Shown here one piece after another: positions 1 through 7,662 of a DNA stretch of 26,098 nucleotides; within the stretch, counting starts at the first letter, position 1; every line of letters starts with the position of its first letter. The DNA is from DATKMS01 sp041497995. Its GTDB lineage: Bacteria > Desulfobacterota > Binatia > HRBIN30. The stretch is taken from positions 1 through 26,098 of the forward strand of contig JBGQHM010000052.1 in NCBI GenBank assembly GCA_041497995.1, written 5' to 3'. A program made the translations under genes and the position numbers. Under the pieces are notes generated by a model that was not told where the DNA came from, did not search any database, and saw only the letters and a list, made by a program, of their open reading frames with translations.

Positions 1-1206
1 CCCCGGGCTGCCCCACGTGGTGAGAAAGGTCCCAGTGTCTGTGAACACCTCGATGCGCTCGTTGCCGTCGTCGACTGCGAAAACGTTGGCGCTGCCATCT
101 ACGGCTACGGCACGGGCGCCGATGAACTGTGCGTTCCCGCTTCCTGTGCTGCCCCACTTGGTGAGAAAGGTGCCGGTGTCGGTGAACTTCTGAATGCGGT
201 CGTTGAAGAAGTCGGCGACGAATACGTTCAGGTTCCGATCCACCGCAACGCCGACGGGATTTCCGAACTGGCCATCGCCGTTGCCGACGGTGCCCCACTT
301 GGTGAGGAAGGTGCCGGTGTTCGTGAACTTCTGGATACGATTGTTGAAGCGGTCGGCGACAAACACGTTGCCGGTCGCATCGACGGCAACGCCCACCGGG
401 CCGCTGAACTGCCCGTCGCCGTTGCCGGCATCGCCCCAGGTGGTAAGGAAGGTCCCATCGTTGTCGAACTTCTCGATGCGGTTGTTGTTCAAGTCGGTGA
501 CAAAGACGTTCCCCGCTCCGTCCACGGCGATACCTTCCGGGCTGTGGAACTGCCCGTCCGCGCTACCCATGCTGCCCCACTGGCGCACAAAGGTCCCGGT
601 GCTAGTGAACTTCTCGATGCGGTGGTTGCCGGTGTCGGCGACGAAAACGTTTCCGCTCTGATCCACCGCCACTGCTTCCGGATCGAGGAACTGCCCGTCC
701 CCGCTGCCTTGGCGGCCGAACTTGCCGAGGAAGGTTCCGCACGCAGCCGTCGCGGTGGTTGGCGTGGTAGCTGGGGTGTTGGTCGCCGTGGGTGTGCGTG
801 TTGGGGTGGCCGTGAGTGTAGGCGTCAGCGTTGGAGCGGGTGTATCCGTTGGCGTCGATTGGCATCCGTTCAACGCCGCCGAGACGGCGCTGATGATGCA
901 GTCGATCGTGACCTGACCGGTCCCGTTGCAGTCGAATCGCCGGCACTGGTCGAGCGACTGCGTGCCGAGGGCGATGCCTACCCCAAGCACGATCTCGTCG
1001 ACGGTGACCGCACCACTGTTGTTGCAATCGCCGACGCACGTCGGAGCCGCGCTGCCAACAGGGAGGGCGGCGTCGGACACCGACACGAAACCAGAGCTGA
1101 GCACGACCGCGAGGCACAGGAGAGTGAACGCGTGGCGAACGACGTTCACGCCACAGTTGGATGAGACGAAAGGTTTGCCGACCCGGTGCTGCTTGCGATG
1201 AGCCAT
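1..1206 (-). CDS. Secreted dockerin-like/NHL-repeat protein (3' end outside window)
   Basis: The first 402 codons are present and the gene leaves the window at its left edge. The ATG at 1206 follows a GGAGGG ribosome site. A hydrophobic signal sequence lies at about residues 24-47. Residues 57-115 hold a dockerin/EF-hand-like module with two loops (CNNSGAVTVDE and DCNGTGQVTID) bounded by CVGDC and NGC cysteines. A Thr/Pro-rich linker (116-155) follows. From residue 157 there are five NHL repeats of exactly 47 residues, each with a core like GVAVD..GNVFVAD..NNRIQKF. NHL repeats form beta-propellers used for binding; no catalytic function can be assigned. The protein is probably exported and exposed. 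It is the last visible gene of a leftward run starting at 3473, 14 bases after the formylglycine-enzyme-like gene. A related protein at 7663-10677 carries the same modules in the opposite order. Confidence 0.88.
   Translation of the reverse strand, partial: MAHRKQHRVGKPFVSSNCGVNVVRHAFTLLCLAVVLSSGFVSVSDAALPVGSAAPTCVGDCNNSGAVTVDEIVLGVGIALGTQSLDQCRRFDCNGTGQVTIDCIISAVSAALNGCQSTPTDTPAPTLTPTLTATPTRTPTATNTPATTPTTATAACGTFLGKFGRQGSGDGQFLDPEAVAVDQSGNVFVADTGNHRIEKFTSTGTFVRQWGSMGSADGQFHSPEGIAVDGAGNVFVTDLNNNRIEKFDNDGTFLTTWGDAGNGDGQFSGPVGVAVDATGNVFVADRFNNRIQKFTNTGTFLTKWGTVGNGDGQFGNPVGVAVDRNLNVFVADFFNDRIQKFTDTGTFLTKWGSTGSGNAQFIGARAVAVDGSANVFAVDDGNERIEVFTDTGTFLTTWGSPG
34..738 (-). repeat. Five tandem 141-bp NHL-encoding repeats
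   Basis: The coding DNA repeats with a fixed 141-base period (47 codons) five times. A sixth unit begins at the window edge. Recurrent words on the plus strand are variants of 'ttggtgagaaaggtgccggt'. The fixed period with no length drift suggests recent amplification or gene conversion between units. Confidence 0.85.
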
Positions 1207-1220
1207 GACCGTTTCCCTCC

Positions 1221-2039
1221 CTAACGGGCGCAGCGAAAGCCGATGAAGACGCTCGAGCCGGCCGGGACGAAGCTGCCATTGATACTGAGCGGTCCGGCAC
1301 TTGTAGCGCCGAAGGAGAAGGAGAAGGAACCGCCGCGCAGCAGCGCACCAGGCCCGGTTGCGGTCTCACTCGCCCCAGCGAGGCACATGGCGTCGTCGCT
1401 GAAGGAGCCCCAGCCCGGGCACGCCGTCGACAGCGGCACCCAGTCCGCCACCCACTCGGTCAGGTTGCCCACCATATCGAAGGCCCCGCGCGCCGATACG
1501 CAACTGCTGCGCGCGCCGGTAAGGGACACTGAGCCCGTGGCGCTGTTGCAGTCTGTCGTCCCGTTGTCCGGCCCCGGGTCCGGCGTCCCGTTCGCTCCCA
1601 CCTGCCACTCCGCGTTCGTCGGCAGCCGCTTGCCGGAGTTGGCGCACGCCTCCTGCGCCTGGAACCACGTGATGCGCGCCGAGGGGGTCTCCGACGGCAG
1701 GCTCACGGCATAGATGTCGTTGGCGCAGTTCTGGCCGTTTTTCGTGCACGGCACATAGTCGACTGTCGTGCCCAACTGCGTCGCCCCGCCCGCCGTCAGA
1801 TCGTCCCGGGTTGCCCGGCCCAGCTGGATCTTCCTCACCAGGCTCGCGTTCGTCGTGGTCGGACTGGGCACCCGCCACACGCTCGCTTCGTACGTGTCCA
1901 GGCACACCGTCCCCGCCAGCACCGCGTCAGCCGCGCACCTCCTCACGGGGAACGTGGGAAAGTCCGCGACCGCTGCACTTGCCACACCGATCACCAGCCC
2001 CACCGCAAGAGAAACCTTCATCATATGTCGCTTCATCAT
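1221..2039 (-). CDS. Secreted formylglycine-generating-enzyme-like (SUMF1/FGE-sulfatase) domain protein, probably non-catalytic
   Basis: The protein has 272 residues. I chose the ATG at 2039 because AGGAAGGG lies just upstream and the signal peptide starts there (MMKRHMMK, then a hydrophobic core ending AVADF near residue 27). An in-frame ATG at 2093 would put 18 unlikely residues ahead of it. Family hallmarks are CLDTYEAS (46-53), WFQAQEACANSGKRLPTNAEW (125-145), FDMVGNLTEWVADW (187-200), LLRGGSF (233-239) and the terminal GFRCAR. These are typical of the FGE-sulfatase fold (PF03781). True formylglycine-generating enzymes use a copper-binding Cys pair shortly after the RGGS motif; here that stretch (SFSFSFGATSAGPLS) has no cysteine, so sulfatase maturation activity is unlikely. 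Other cysteines are numerous and may form disulfides. A binding or structural secreted role is my inference. It lies 50 bases after the GFA gene. Confidence 0.85.
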   Translation of the reverse strand: MMKRHMMKVSLAVGLVIGVASAAVADFPTFPVRRCAADAVLAGTVCLDTYEASVWRVPSPTTTNASLVRKIQLGRATRDDLTAGGATQLGTTVDYVPCTKNGQNCANDIYAVSLPSETPSARITWFQAQEACANSGKRLPTNAEWQVGANGTPDPGPDNGTTDCNSATGSVSLTGARSSCVSARGAFDMVGNLTEWVADWVPLSTACPGWGSFSDDAMCLAGASETATGPGALLRGGSFSFSFGATSAGPLSINGSFVPAGSSVFIGFRCAR

Positions 2040-2089
2040 CGTCCCTTCCTGTCGATCGCCTGAGTGGAGATTGAAGAGGCCAAATGTGT

Positions 2090-2524
2090 TCATTCCGCTA
2101 CACTGATGCCCGAGCCACCCATTTCCTTGGCGAGGTCCTTCATCTTCGGCAACCCGTCCTTCATGCGCAGCTTGGTCTCCTGATAGTGGACGTGGACGCC
2201 GGCGCGGTACGGGAAGTCCGGGACGACCGCTGCATACACGTCGGTGAGTCCCATGCCGGGGTGCTCAGTGAAGATGTGGCCTCCGCACGTCTTGCACCAT
2301 TTGCGATAACTGTGCGGCGTCTTGTTGTAAGTGCCGATGTTGTCTGCTCCCTGCGCAATCTGCACCGCTTTGGGTTCCCATAGAGTGAAGGCGTTGACAG
2401 GCCCAGCTGACCAGCTTCGACATGACTCACAATGGCAATAGCCCATTCCGGCTGGCTCACCACTGACTGTGAACTGAACAGCGCCGCAAAAGCAGCTGCC
2501 TTTGTAAACGTTTTCGTTGCTCAT
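2090..2524 (-). CDS. GFA-family (Gfa/CENP-V) zinc protein
   Basis: The protein has 144 residues. The ATG at 2524 follows a strong AAGGAGGG site; an in-frame ATG at 2623 would add 33 residues overlapping the upstream gene. The seven-cysteine zinc signature of the family (PF04828) is complete: GSCFCGAVQF (C11, C13), CHCESC (C30, C32, C35) and CKTCGGHIF (C77, C80). The founding member, Gfa, was described as a glutathione-dependent formaldehyde-activating enzyme, but most homologues are uncharacterised, so the substrate is unknown. There is no signal peptide, so it is cytoplasmic, unlike its three exported neighbours. It sits 22 bases after the secreted-protein gene and may share its transcript. 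The C-terminal half (PYRAGVHVHYQE, then a basic KDGLPKMKDL tail) looks intact and the length is normal for the family. Confidence 0.9.
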   Translation of the reverse strand: MSNENVYKGSCFCGAVQFTVSGEPAGMGYCHCESCRSWSAGPVNAFTLWEPKAVQIAQGADNIGTYNKTPHSYRKWCKTCGGHIFTEHPGMGLTDVYAAVVPDFPYRAGVHVHYQETKLRMKDGLPKMKDLAKEMGGSGISVAE

Positions 2525-2546
2525 GATTCCCTCCTTGGTGGTTTGC

Positions 2547-3473
2547 TTACTCGCAAAACGCCTTGAAGGTAGCGTGTAGCGCCTCCACGCTGGAAAACCC
2601 CAGGGCTGACGCAGCGGCATCAAGGTCCCCGAACTGGTGGGCCAGGGCCGAGACGCTTTTGCCGTGACAGTTCGCCCGCCCGGGCGTTCCGGCCTGAGGA
2701 ACGGTCTCGCCAGTCAGCGAAAATGTCTCATTGAACGTGTGTAGGGGGGTGCCGCCAATGATGTCGGTACCGATTCGCAACCAGTCCGGCGCCAAGTCCG
2801 AGTTGCGGATCCAAGCTTGCAAGTCTCCCGTGAATGGCGTTCCGGGCGACACGATCGGCTTCGGCGCCGACAGGTACAGAAAATCGCCGCCGGTCACCAG
2901 GACTTCCGGACGGAAGAAATAGTGATCTGCCGGCAGAAGGATCGGGGGGGTGAAGGTGATGGTGATCTGCACCACTTCGCCCGTCGCTGGCCCCTCGCCA
3001 AGTGTCGTGCTGTTGGGCTTCTTGTTGATGCCGTTCACCACGGTGTTCGCGACCGAGAAGCTCGGACTCAGCAGACTTGCGGTAAAGTCGAGCGTGCCCA
3101 GGCTCCCATCGCGCGTGGCGTCGTCGATTTCGACATCCGCGGGAGAGTTGACCCGCGAGGTCACGTTTCCCGAGGGAGGATTCGAGTCCTTGGGGAAGAC
3201 GTGATACACCTCGATCTCGACGTTCCCGATATTCGCCAAGGGCGTTCCCGATGGGATCAACCCGGTAATGGTGGTCTGAGCGATGCTTGTGGTCTCGGTC
3301 AGGATGAAGTCATCCGCGGTCTCGGTATCGAGGTTGCCGGTGCTGGCAGGCTGGGACAACGTTCCGAGTAGCCCATCGGGGGTACCGGTGCTGAAGAAGA
3401 AAGAATCTGCCCAGGCGGGCGTCGCGAGCCACACCCCGGCGGTCACCGTGGCTGCGACTAACAGATATTTCAT
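2547..3473 (-). CDS. Secreted protein of unknown function with a C-terminal two-cysteine module
   Basis: The protein has 308 residues. I chose the ATG at 3473: it follows AGGAGAG and opens a clean signal peptide (MKYLLVAATVTAGVWLATPAWA, cleavage near 22). The body is beta-rich, with stretches such as ETADDFILTETTSIAQTTITG and VEIEVYHVFPKDSNPP. I recognise this style from exported proteins of Deltaproteobacteria and Acidobacteria, some of which carry PEP-CTERM tails; none is present here. The last ~45 residues form a separate module, ANCHGKSVSALA...FGDLDAAASALGFSSVEAL...AFCE, with one cysteine near each end that could form a disulfide. No enzyme motif is visible. It is the first gene of the leftward group and is divergent from the large regulator at 3650, with a 176-base gap between them. 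Confidence 0.75.
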   Translation of the reverse strand: MKYLLVAATVTAGVWLATPAWADSFFFSTGTPDGLLGTLSQPASTGNLDTETADDFILTETTSIAQTTITGLIPSGTPLANIGNVEIEVYHVFPKDSNPPSGNVTSRVNSPADVEIDDATRDGSLGTLDFTASLLSPSFSVANTVVNGINKKPNSTTLGEGPATGEVVQITITFTPPILLPADHYFFRPEVLVTGGDFLYLSAPKPIVSPGTPFTGDLQAWIRNSDLAPDWLRIGTDIIGGTPLHTFNETFSLTGETVPQAGTPGRANCHGKSVSALAHQFGDLDAAASALGFSSVEALHATFKAFCE

Positions 3474-3649
3474 ACGACTCTCCTTTTCGTTTTTCGGTTC
3501 TGGCCAGTTCGACCAGGCCGGTTGCATGGTTGATCGGCGCTTGCGGTTCCGTTCCATGCACGCGAAGATACGGCACGCCGCAGGCATTGACGATGAAACG
3601 GACGTGAGATTGGGGTTAGAAGGCGGTAAGAAAACGGTTCCATGACACG

Positions 3650-6600
3650 ATGGAAGCGGATCGACGCCTAACGTTCGGTGGTTTCGGCCTGGATCTCGCC
3701 AGCGGGCGGCTCTGGTGCGGTGGCGAGCTCGTCGCCCTCACTCCCAAGGCATTTGCGGTCCTGCGCCGGCTGGTCGAAGACGGCGGGCAGCTGGTCTCGA
3801 AGGAGGATCTGCTGCGAGCCGGGTGGGCAAAGACCCACGTCAGCGACGGTGTGCTCAAGGTGATCATCCTGGAGATTCGTCGCGCGCTCGGGGACGATCC
3901 GGCAGCACCATCCTTCATCGAGACCGTGCCGCGCCGAGGCTACCGCTTCATCGCCCCCCGTGCCCGTCAGACCAAGGTGCCGGCGGCGCTTGATCCGCGC
4001 GGCGCACTGGTCGGCCGGGACAGAGTGCTCGCGCAACTCAAGGACCGGCTCACGAGCGCCCTCGCCGGCCAGCGTCAGCTCGTGTTCCTCTCCGGTGAAG
4101 CCGGCATCGGCAAGACCACGGTGCTCGACGCATTTCTGGCCCGCGCCGCGTCCGATCCGGATTTGTTGATTGCGCGCGGCGCGTGCCTGGAGCACTACGG
4201 GTCGGCGGAGGCGTATCTGCCAGTCCTCGAGGCGTTTGGGCGACTGCTGCGCGAGCCCGGGGCCGACCGGGTCATCCGCGTTCTTGAGACCCATGCCCCG
4301 ACGTGGCTCGTCCAGCTGCCGTGGCTCGAGCGCTCGGGCGATCGCGAGGCGTTGCGCCGGGAGCTGCTCGGGGTCACCAAGGAGCGCATGTTGCGCGAGA
4401 TGGCGGAGGCCCTCGAAGTGCTGACCACGACGACACCACTTGTCTTGGTGCTCGAGGATCTGCACTGGAGTGACAATTCGACACTCGATCTGCTGGCGAT
4501 GCTCGCGCGGCGCCAGGAGTCGGCGCGCCTCCTCGTGGTCGGGAGCTATCGCTCGGTGGACGTCATCTTGGCGGGACACTCGCTACGGGCGCTTATCCAG
4601 GACTTGGGGGTGCGCCGCCAGTGCGAGGACATCGAGCTGTCGTTCCTGCGGGAGCCGCATGTCGCTGCGTATCTGGCGCAGCGCTTCGGCGGGCATGCCT
4701 TTCCGCCCGAGCTCGCGCGCGCCGTCAAGCAGCGGACGGACGGGAATCCGCTGTTCATGGTGCGTGTGGTGGACGAGCTCGTTGCCCTTCGCGTGCTGGA
4801 GGCGGAGGACGGGCGCTGGCGGCTGAGGAATCCCCTCGACGAAATTGCGCGCGCCGTTCCGGAGAGCCTCCGCCTGCTGGTCGAGAAGCAGATTGCGCGC
4901 TTGGAGCCTGAGGCGCAGCGCGTGCTCGAGGTGGCGAGTGTTCTCGGGGGCGATTTCACTGTGGCGTCAGTCGCGGCCGGCCTCGCCAAGGAGTCGCTGG
5001 CGGTCGAAGAGTGCTGCGATGAACTGGCGCGACAGGGGCAGTTCTTGACCGCATCGGCGCTGTTCACACGGCCCGACGGGACGCAGGTGGCCCGTTACCA
5101 TTTCACCCACAGTCTGTATCCAAGCGTCCTCACCGAGCGCGTGTCAGCGGCGCGCCGCCTGCGCTTGCACCAGCGACTCGGCGAATGGCTCGAGCAGACC
5201 TATGGCGCTCATGCGGGGGTGATCGAAACGCAGATGGCGCACCACTTCGAGGAAGCCGGCGACTACGGGCGTGCGATCGAGCACCTGCGCCGTGCCGCCG
5301 ACCGCGACGTGCGGCGCTGGGCGCATCAGGAGGCGGCTGCACGACTCACGCGCGCCGTCGCGCTTATCAATCATCTCCCCCCAGCGGATGCCGCGGCGGT
5401 GTATCCCCTCCTCCTCGATCAGCTCGGCCGTGTGCGCCGCGGGCTCGGTGACTTGCCCGGCACGCTGCAGACATGCGACACACTGGCGGCGTGGGCGCGC
5501 GATCACGGCGAGATCGGATGGGAGGCGAGCGCCGCGCTCCACCGTGCGACAGTGCTCGCGTGGGTTGATTCCGAGGGCAGCCGCGTCGCATCCATGGAAG
5601 GGATGGCGCTCAGCCAACGCGTCGATGACCCGCTGCTGCGCGCCAACGCCCAGGGACATGCAGCGTACTGGCAGCTTCGCCTTCACGGTGCCCGAATAGC
5701 GGATGTGCCAATCGCAGAGGCGATCGTCGCGGCCGCGCGGACCGCAGGCGATCGCGACCTGCTCGCGCAGAGTGTGGTCATGCTCGCCCTCCTTCAACTT
5801 GCCCTTTCAGACTTGCGGGCGGCAGCACAAACAGCCGCGCGGGGTATCGAGATCGCCCGCGACGCCGGTAACGCCTACATGTGCCTGTGGTCGTACCACG
5901 TGCGGGTTGGGGCCCTCCTGCAGCTCGGGGATTGGGGTATGGCCCTCGCAGCGATCGACGAGGGATTGCGCGTTGGTGCCCCGATCAGCCATCAGCACTT
6001 TTCCAGCCTCCTGAGGTCGGAGGCCGCCGCGCTGCATGCCGAAGCGTTCGATTTCGCTGGTGCAGCAGCCATCGCACGCGAAGAGCTGCTGCAGGAGGGG
6101 TTGACCGATTCCGCCCGTCAGGGCGCAATGTTCGAGCTGGCGTTCGCGCTGCTCGGCCTCGGAAAACTCGACGAAGCATCCGCGACGTTCACCGCGCCGC
6201 AGCTTGCAACTGCGGCCGAAGGGCCGGCAATGCCGTGGTCCGGGCAACTCCGCCTCCGCCAAGGGCTAGCGCGGGTGTGGTTGGCGCGTGGCGACCTCGA
6301 CCGCGCTCGCGGCGAGGCCGAAGTACTACAGACGCTGGTCGCCACTGCCGACGAACCGAGGCCGCGGGCGGACGTCGCGCGGCTGCTGGCGGAGATCGCC
6401 CTGCAGAGCGGGCACGTGTCGGACGCCGAAGCGCATCTCCGCGAGGCGCGCGCCGCTATCCAGGCGTGCGAGGTGCCGCTCGTCGAATGGCGCATCGCCG
6501 CCACCGCCGCCAGCGTGCATGACCGGCAACGCCGGCGCGCCGACGCGCAGGCCGCTCGGCTGCGGTCCGCCGCCCTCGTGAACCAGCTGGCCGATTCCTT

Positions 6601-6691
6601 GCCGCCGGAGCACGCGCTCCGCCTATCGCTCTCGGAGCATGCTTCGCAGTGCGAGGTGCTGCGCCCGCGTGCGGCGGTGCGGCGGTCTTAG
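3650..6691 (+). CDS. Winged-helix / AAA ATPase / TPR transcriptional regulator
   Basis: The protein has 1013 residues. Residues ~5-105 are an OmpR/PhoB-type winged helix (LTPKAFAVLRRLVEDGG, the recognition-helix region VSDGVLKVIILEIRRALGD, and the wing IETVPRRGYRFIA). Residues ~116-440 form an ATPase of the STAND/MalT class, with LVGRD, Walker A GEAGIGKTT (149-157, Lys155) and Walker B LVLVLEDLHWSD (Glu269, Asp270). The remainder, ~500-1010, is alpha-helical and Ala/Leu/Arg-rich, consistent with tetratricopeptide repeats (e.g. HFEEAGDYGRAIEHLRRAAD). No receiver domain, transmembrane segment or signal peptide is seen. In STAND regulators, ligand binding to the helical repeats triggers ATP-dependent oligomerisation and promoter activation; the ligand here is unknown. 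The ATG at 3650 has only a weak upstream site. It is divergent from the secreted-protein gene, making that promoter a plausible target (inference). Confidence 0.9.
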   Translation: MEADRRLTFGGFGLDLASGRLWCGGELVALTPKAFAVLRRLVEDGGQLVSKEDLLRAGWAKTHVSDGVLKVIILEIRRALGDDPAAPSFIETVPRRGYRFIAPRARQTKVPAALDPRGALVGRDRVLAQLKDRLTSALAGQRQLVFLSGEAGIGKTTVLDAFLARAASDPDLLIARGACLEHYGSAEAYLPVLEAFGRLLREPGADRVIRVLETHAPTWLVQLPWLERSGDREALRRELLGVTKERMLREMAEALEVLTTTTPLVLVLEDLHWSDNSTLDLLAMLARRQESARLLVVGSYRSVDVILAGHSLRALIQDLGVRRQCEDIELSFLREPHVAAYLAQRFGGHAFPPELARAVKQRTDGNPLFMVRVVDELVALRVLEAEDGRWRLRNPLDEIARAVPESLRLLVEKQIARLEPEAQRVLEVASVLGGDFTVASVAAGLAKESLAVEECCDELARQGQFLTASALFTRPDGTQVARYHFTHSLYPSVLTERVSAARRLRLHQRLGEWLEQTYGAHAGVIETQMAHHFEEAGDYGRAIEHLRRAADRDVRRWAHQEAAARLTRAVALINHLPPADAAAVYPLLLDQLGRVRRGLGDLPGTLQTCDTLAAWARDHGEIGWEASAALHRATVLAWVDSEGSRVASMEGMALSQRVDDPLLRANAQGHAAYWQLRLHGARIADVPIAEAIVAAARTAGDRDLLAQSVVMLALLQLALSDLRAAAQTAARGIEIARDAGNAYMCLWSYHVRVGALLQLGDWGMALAAIDEGLRVGAPISHQHFSSLLRSEAAALHAEAFDFAGAAAIAREELLQEGLTDSARQGAMFELAFALLGLGKLDEASATFTAPQLATAAEGPAMPWSGQLRLRQGLARVWLARGDLDRARGEAEVLQTLVATADEPRPRADVARLLAEIALQSGHVSDAEAHLREARAAIQACEVPLVEWRIAATAASVHDRQRRRADAQAARLRSAALVNQLADSLPPEHALRLSLSEHASQCEVLRPRAAVRRS

Positions 6692-6704
6692 CGGCGGCTC
6701 TCAC

Positions 6705-6791
6705 CTACGGACACGCGAACCTCTGGGCATGATGATTTTCGTCGGTGACGAAGACGTTTCCATCGCCGTTGACGTGGAGATTCGACGCGTC
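6705..6791 (-). pseudogene. Relic of a single NHL repeat
   Basis: Directly after the TAG of the 263-residue gene, and in the same frame, 28 further codons read DASNLHVNGDGNVFVTDENH followed by HAQRFACP and a stop. GNVFVTDENHHAQRF matches the NHL-repeat core seen in the two neighbouring NHL proteins (GNVFVADTGNHRIEKF). There is no start codon and no room for a propeller, so it is best read as the end of a lost NHL-repeat gene. Confidence 0.6.
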
Positions 6792-7583
6792 CTACCAGAG
6801 GCAGTCAGTGTAGGTATCTGTACCGACGATCGTTGGCAGCCAGGGCGAAGCGAACACCACTCGGCCGAGCCCGGTTTCCGCGAGGGCTTTCCCGAGCGCC
6901 ACGAACTGCCCCCACGCCGCCTGCGGCGGGTCGTCGAGGAAGTAGAGCTGTAGGTCGAGCCGGTCGGTGCGCTCGACCCGCGGGATATCCATCGGCGGCG
7001 TGGTCTCCTGCGGAATCGGCGACCACGCCGAACACGACGCGATCGGCGAGCCGGCCAGCATCCCCGGCAGTTGCGACTCGCGCAACCAACGGTCGAGGTC
7101 GCTCTGCAAGACGCCCGCTTCGCGCTCGATGGCAATCGACACCATCCCTGCAAAACCGTGGTCGAGCGAGAGCTCGATCGGCACCGGATCGGCGTCGCGA
7201 TAGAAGGTCCAATCGTACGTGTACAGCAACGTATGAATGTGGGTACGCTCGGCGAAGCCGCGGCCGTTGCGATAGAGCCAGCGCACCTGGTTGATCGCCC
7301 ACTCGTGGTGCTCGTCGTGACGTCCGGCGTGGATCCAGTATATCGCGACGTATGAACCCGCCTTGATCGATGGCCGAGCGATCGGGCTCGGCTCCGGAAA
7401 GCGCAGGTCCTTGAGCTCGCGCGTCGCAACCCATCGGCGCCCCGCAAACAACCACGGGCCGACCAGACAGCCTGCATAGAAGTGGTCGCGCTCGTACCAG
7501 CGATTGTAGGCGACCTCGCACCCTTTGTGCGGGTCCACCATCGTAAACAACATGCTCCCGACCCGAACCGGATACTCCGTCAT
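6792..7583 (-). CDS. Conserved-looking protein of unknown function, 263 residues
   Basis: The ATG at 7583 (MTEYPVRVGSMLFTMVDPHKG) follows a good GGAGGA site. In-frame codons back to 7703 would overlap the divergent NHL gene start and are not needed. The protein is cytoplasmic, with no signal peptide or membrane segment, and rich in Trp, His, Tyr and Arg. Visible blocks are EVAYNRWYERDHFYAG (24-39), PWLFAGRRWVATR, YWIHAGRHDEHHEWA and a C-terminal half with LDLQLYFLDDPP...WGQFVALGKAL. The NRWYERDHF block and the two-halved layout remind me of dimeric alpha/beta-barrel (EthD-like) proteins, but this is only a resemblance. I believe similar hypothetical proteins occur in mycobacteria and other steroid/aromatic degraders. 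Its start is 80 bases from the divergent NHL gene. Function is not assigned. Confidence 0.8.
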   Translation of the reverse strand: MTEYPVRVGSMLFTMVDPHKGCEVAYNRWYERDHFYAGCLVGPWLFAGRRWVATRELKDLRFPEPSPIARPSIKAGSYVAIYWIHAGRHDEHHEWAINQVRWLYRNGRGFAERTHIHTLLYTYDWTFYRDADPVPIELSLDHGFAGMVSIAIEREAGVLQSDLDRWLRESQLPGMLAGSPIASCSAWSPIPQETTPPMDIPRVERTDRLDLQLYFLDDPPQAAWGQFVALGKALAETGLGRVVFASPWLPTIVGTDTYTDCLW

Positions 7584-7622
7584 TTTGAAATTCCTCCAAT
7601 GAAAGTTTTTCCAGAATGAAGC

Positions 7623-7641
7623 GCGACCATACGCGTGTCGC
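7623..7641. repeat. Short inverted repeat between divergent genes
   Basis: The arms GCGAC and GTCGC are separated by nine bases in the 79-base gap between the divergent genes at 7583 and 7663. It could be an operator, but five-base arms in GC-rich DNA are expected by chance. Confidence 0.2.
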
Positions 7642-7662
7642 TCCGTAGCATCAACGCTTCGA

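Noticed and set aside
34..738. Possible non-coding tandem repeat
   Set aside because: The 141-base period is exactly 47 codons and stays in frame with NHL cores, so it is protein-coding repeat structure.
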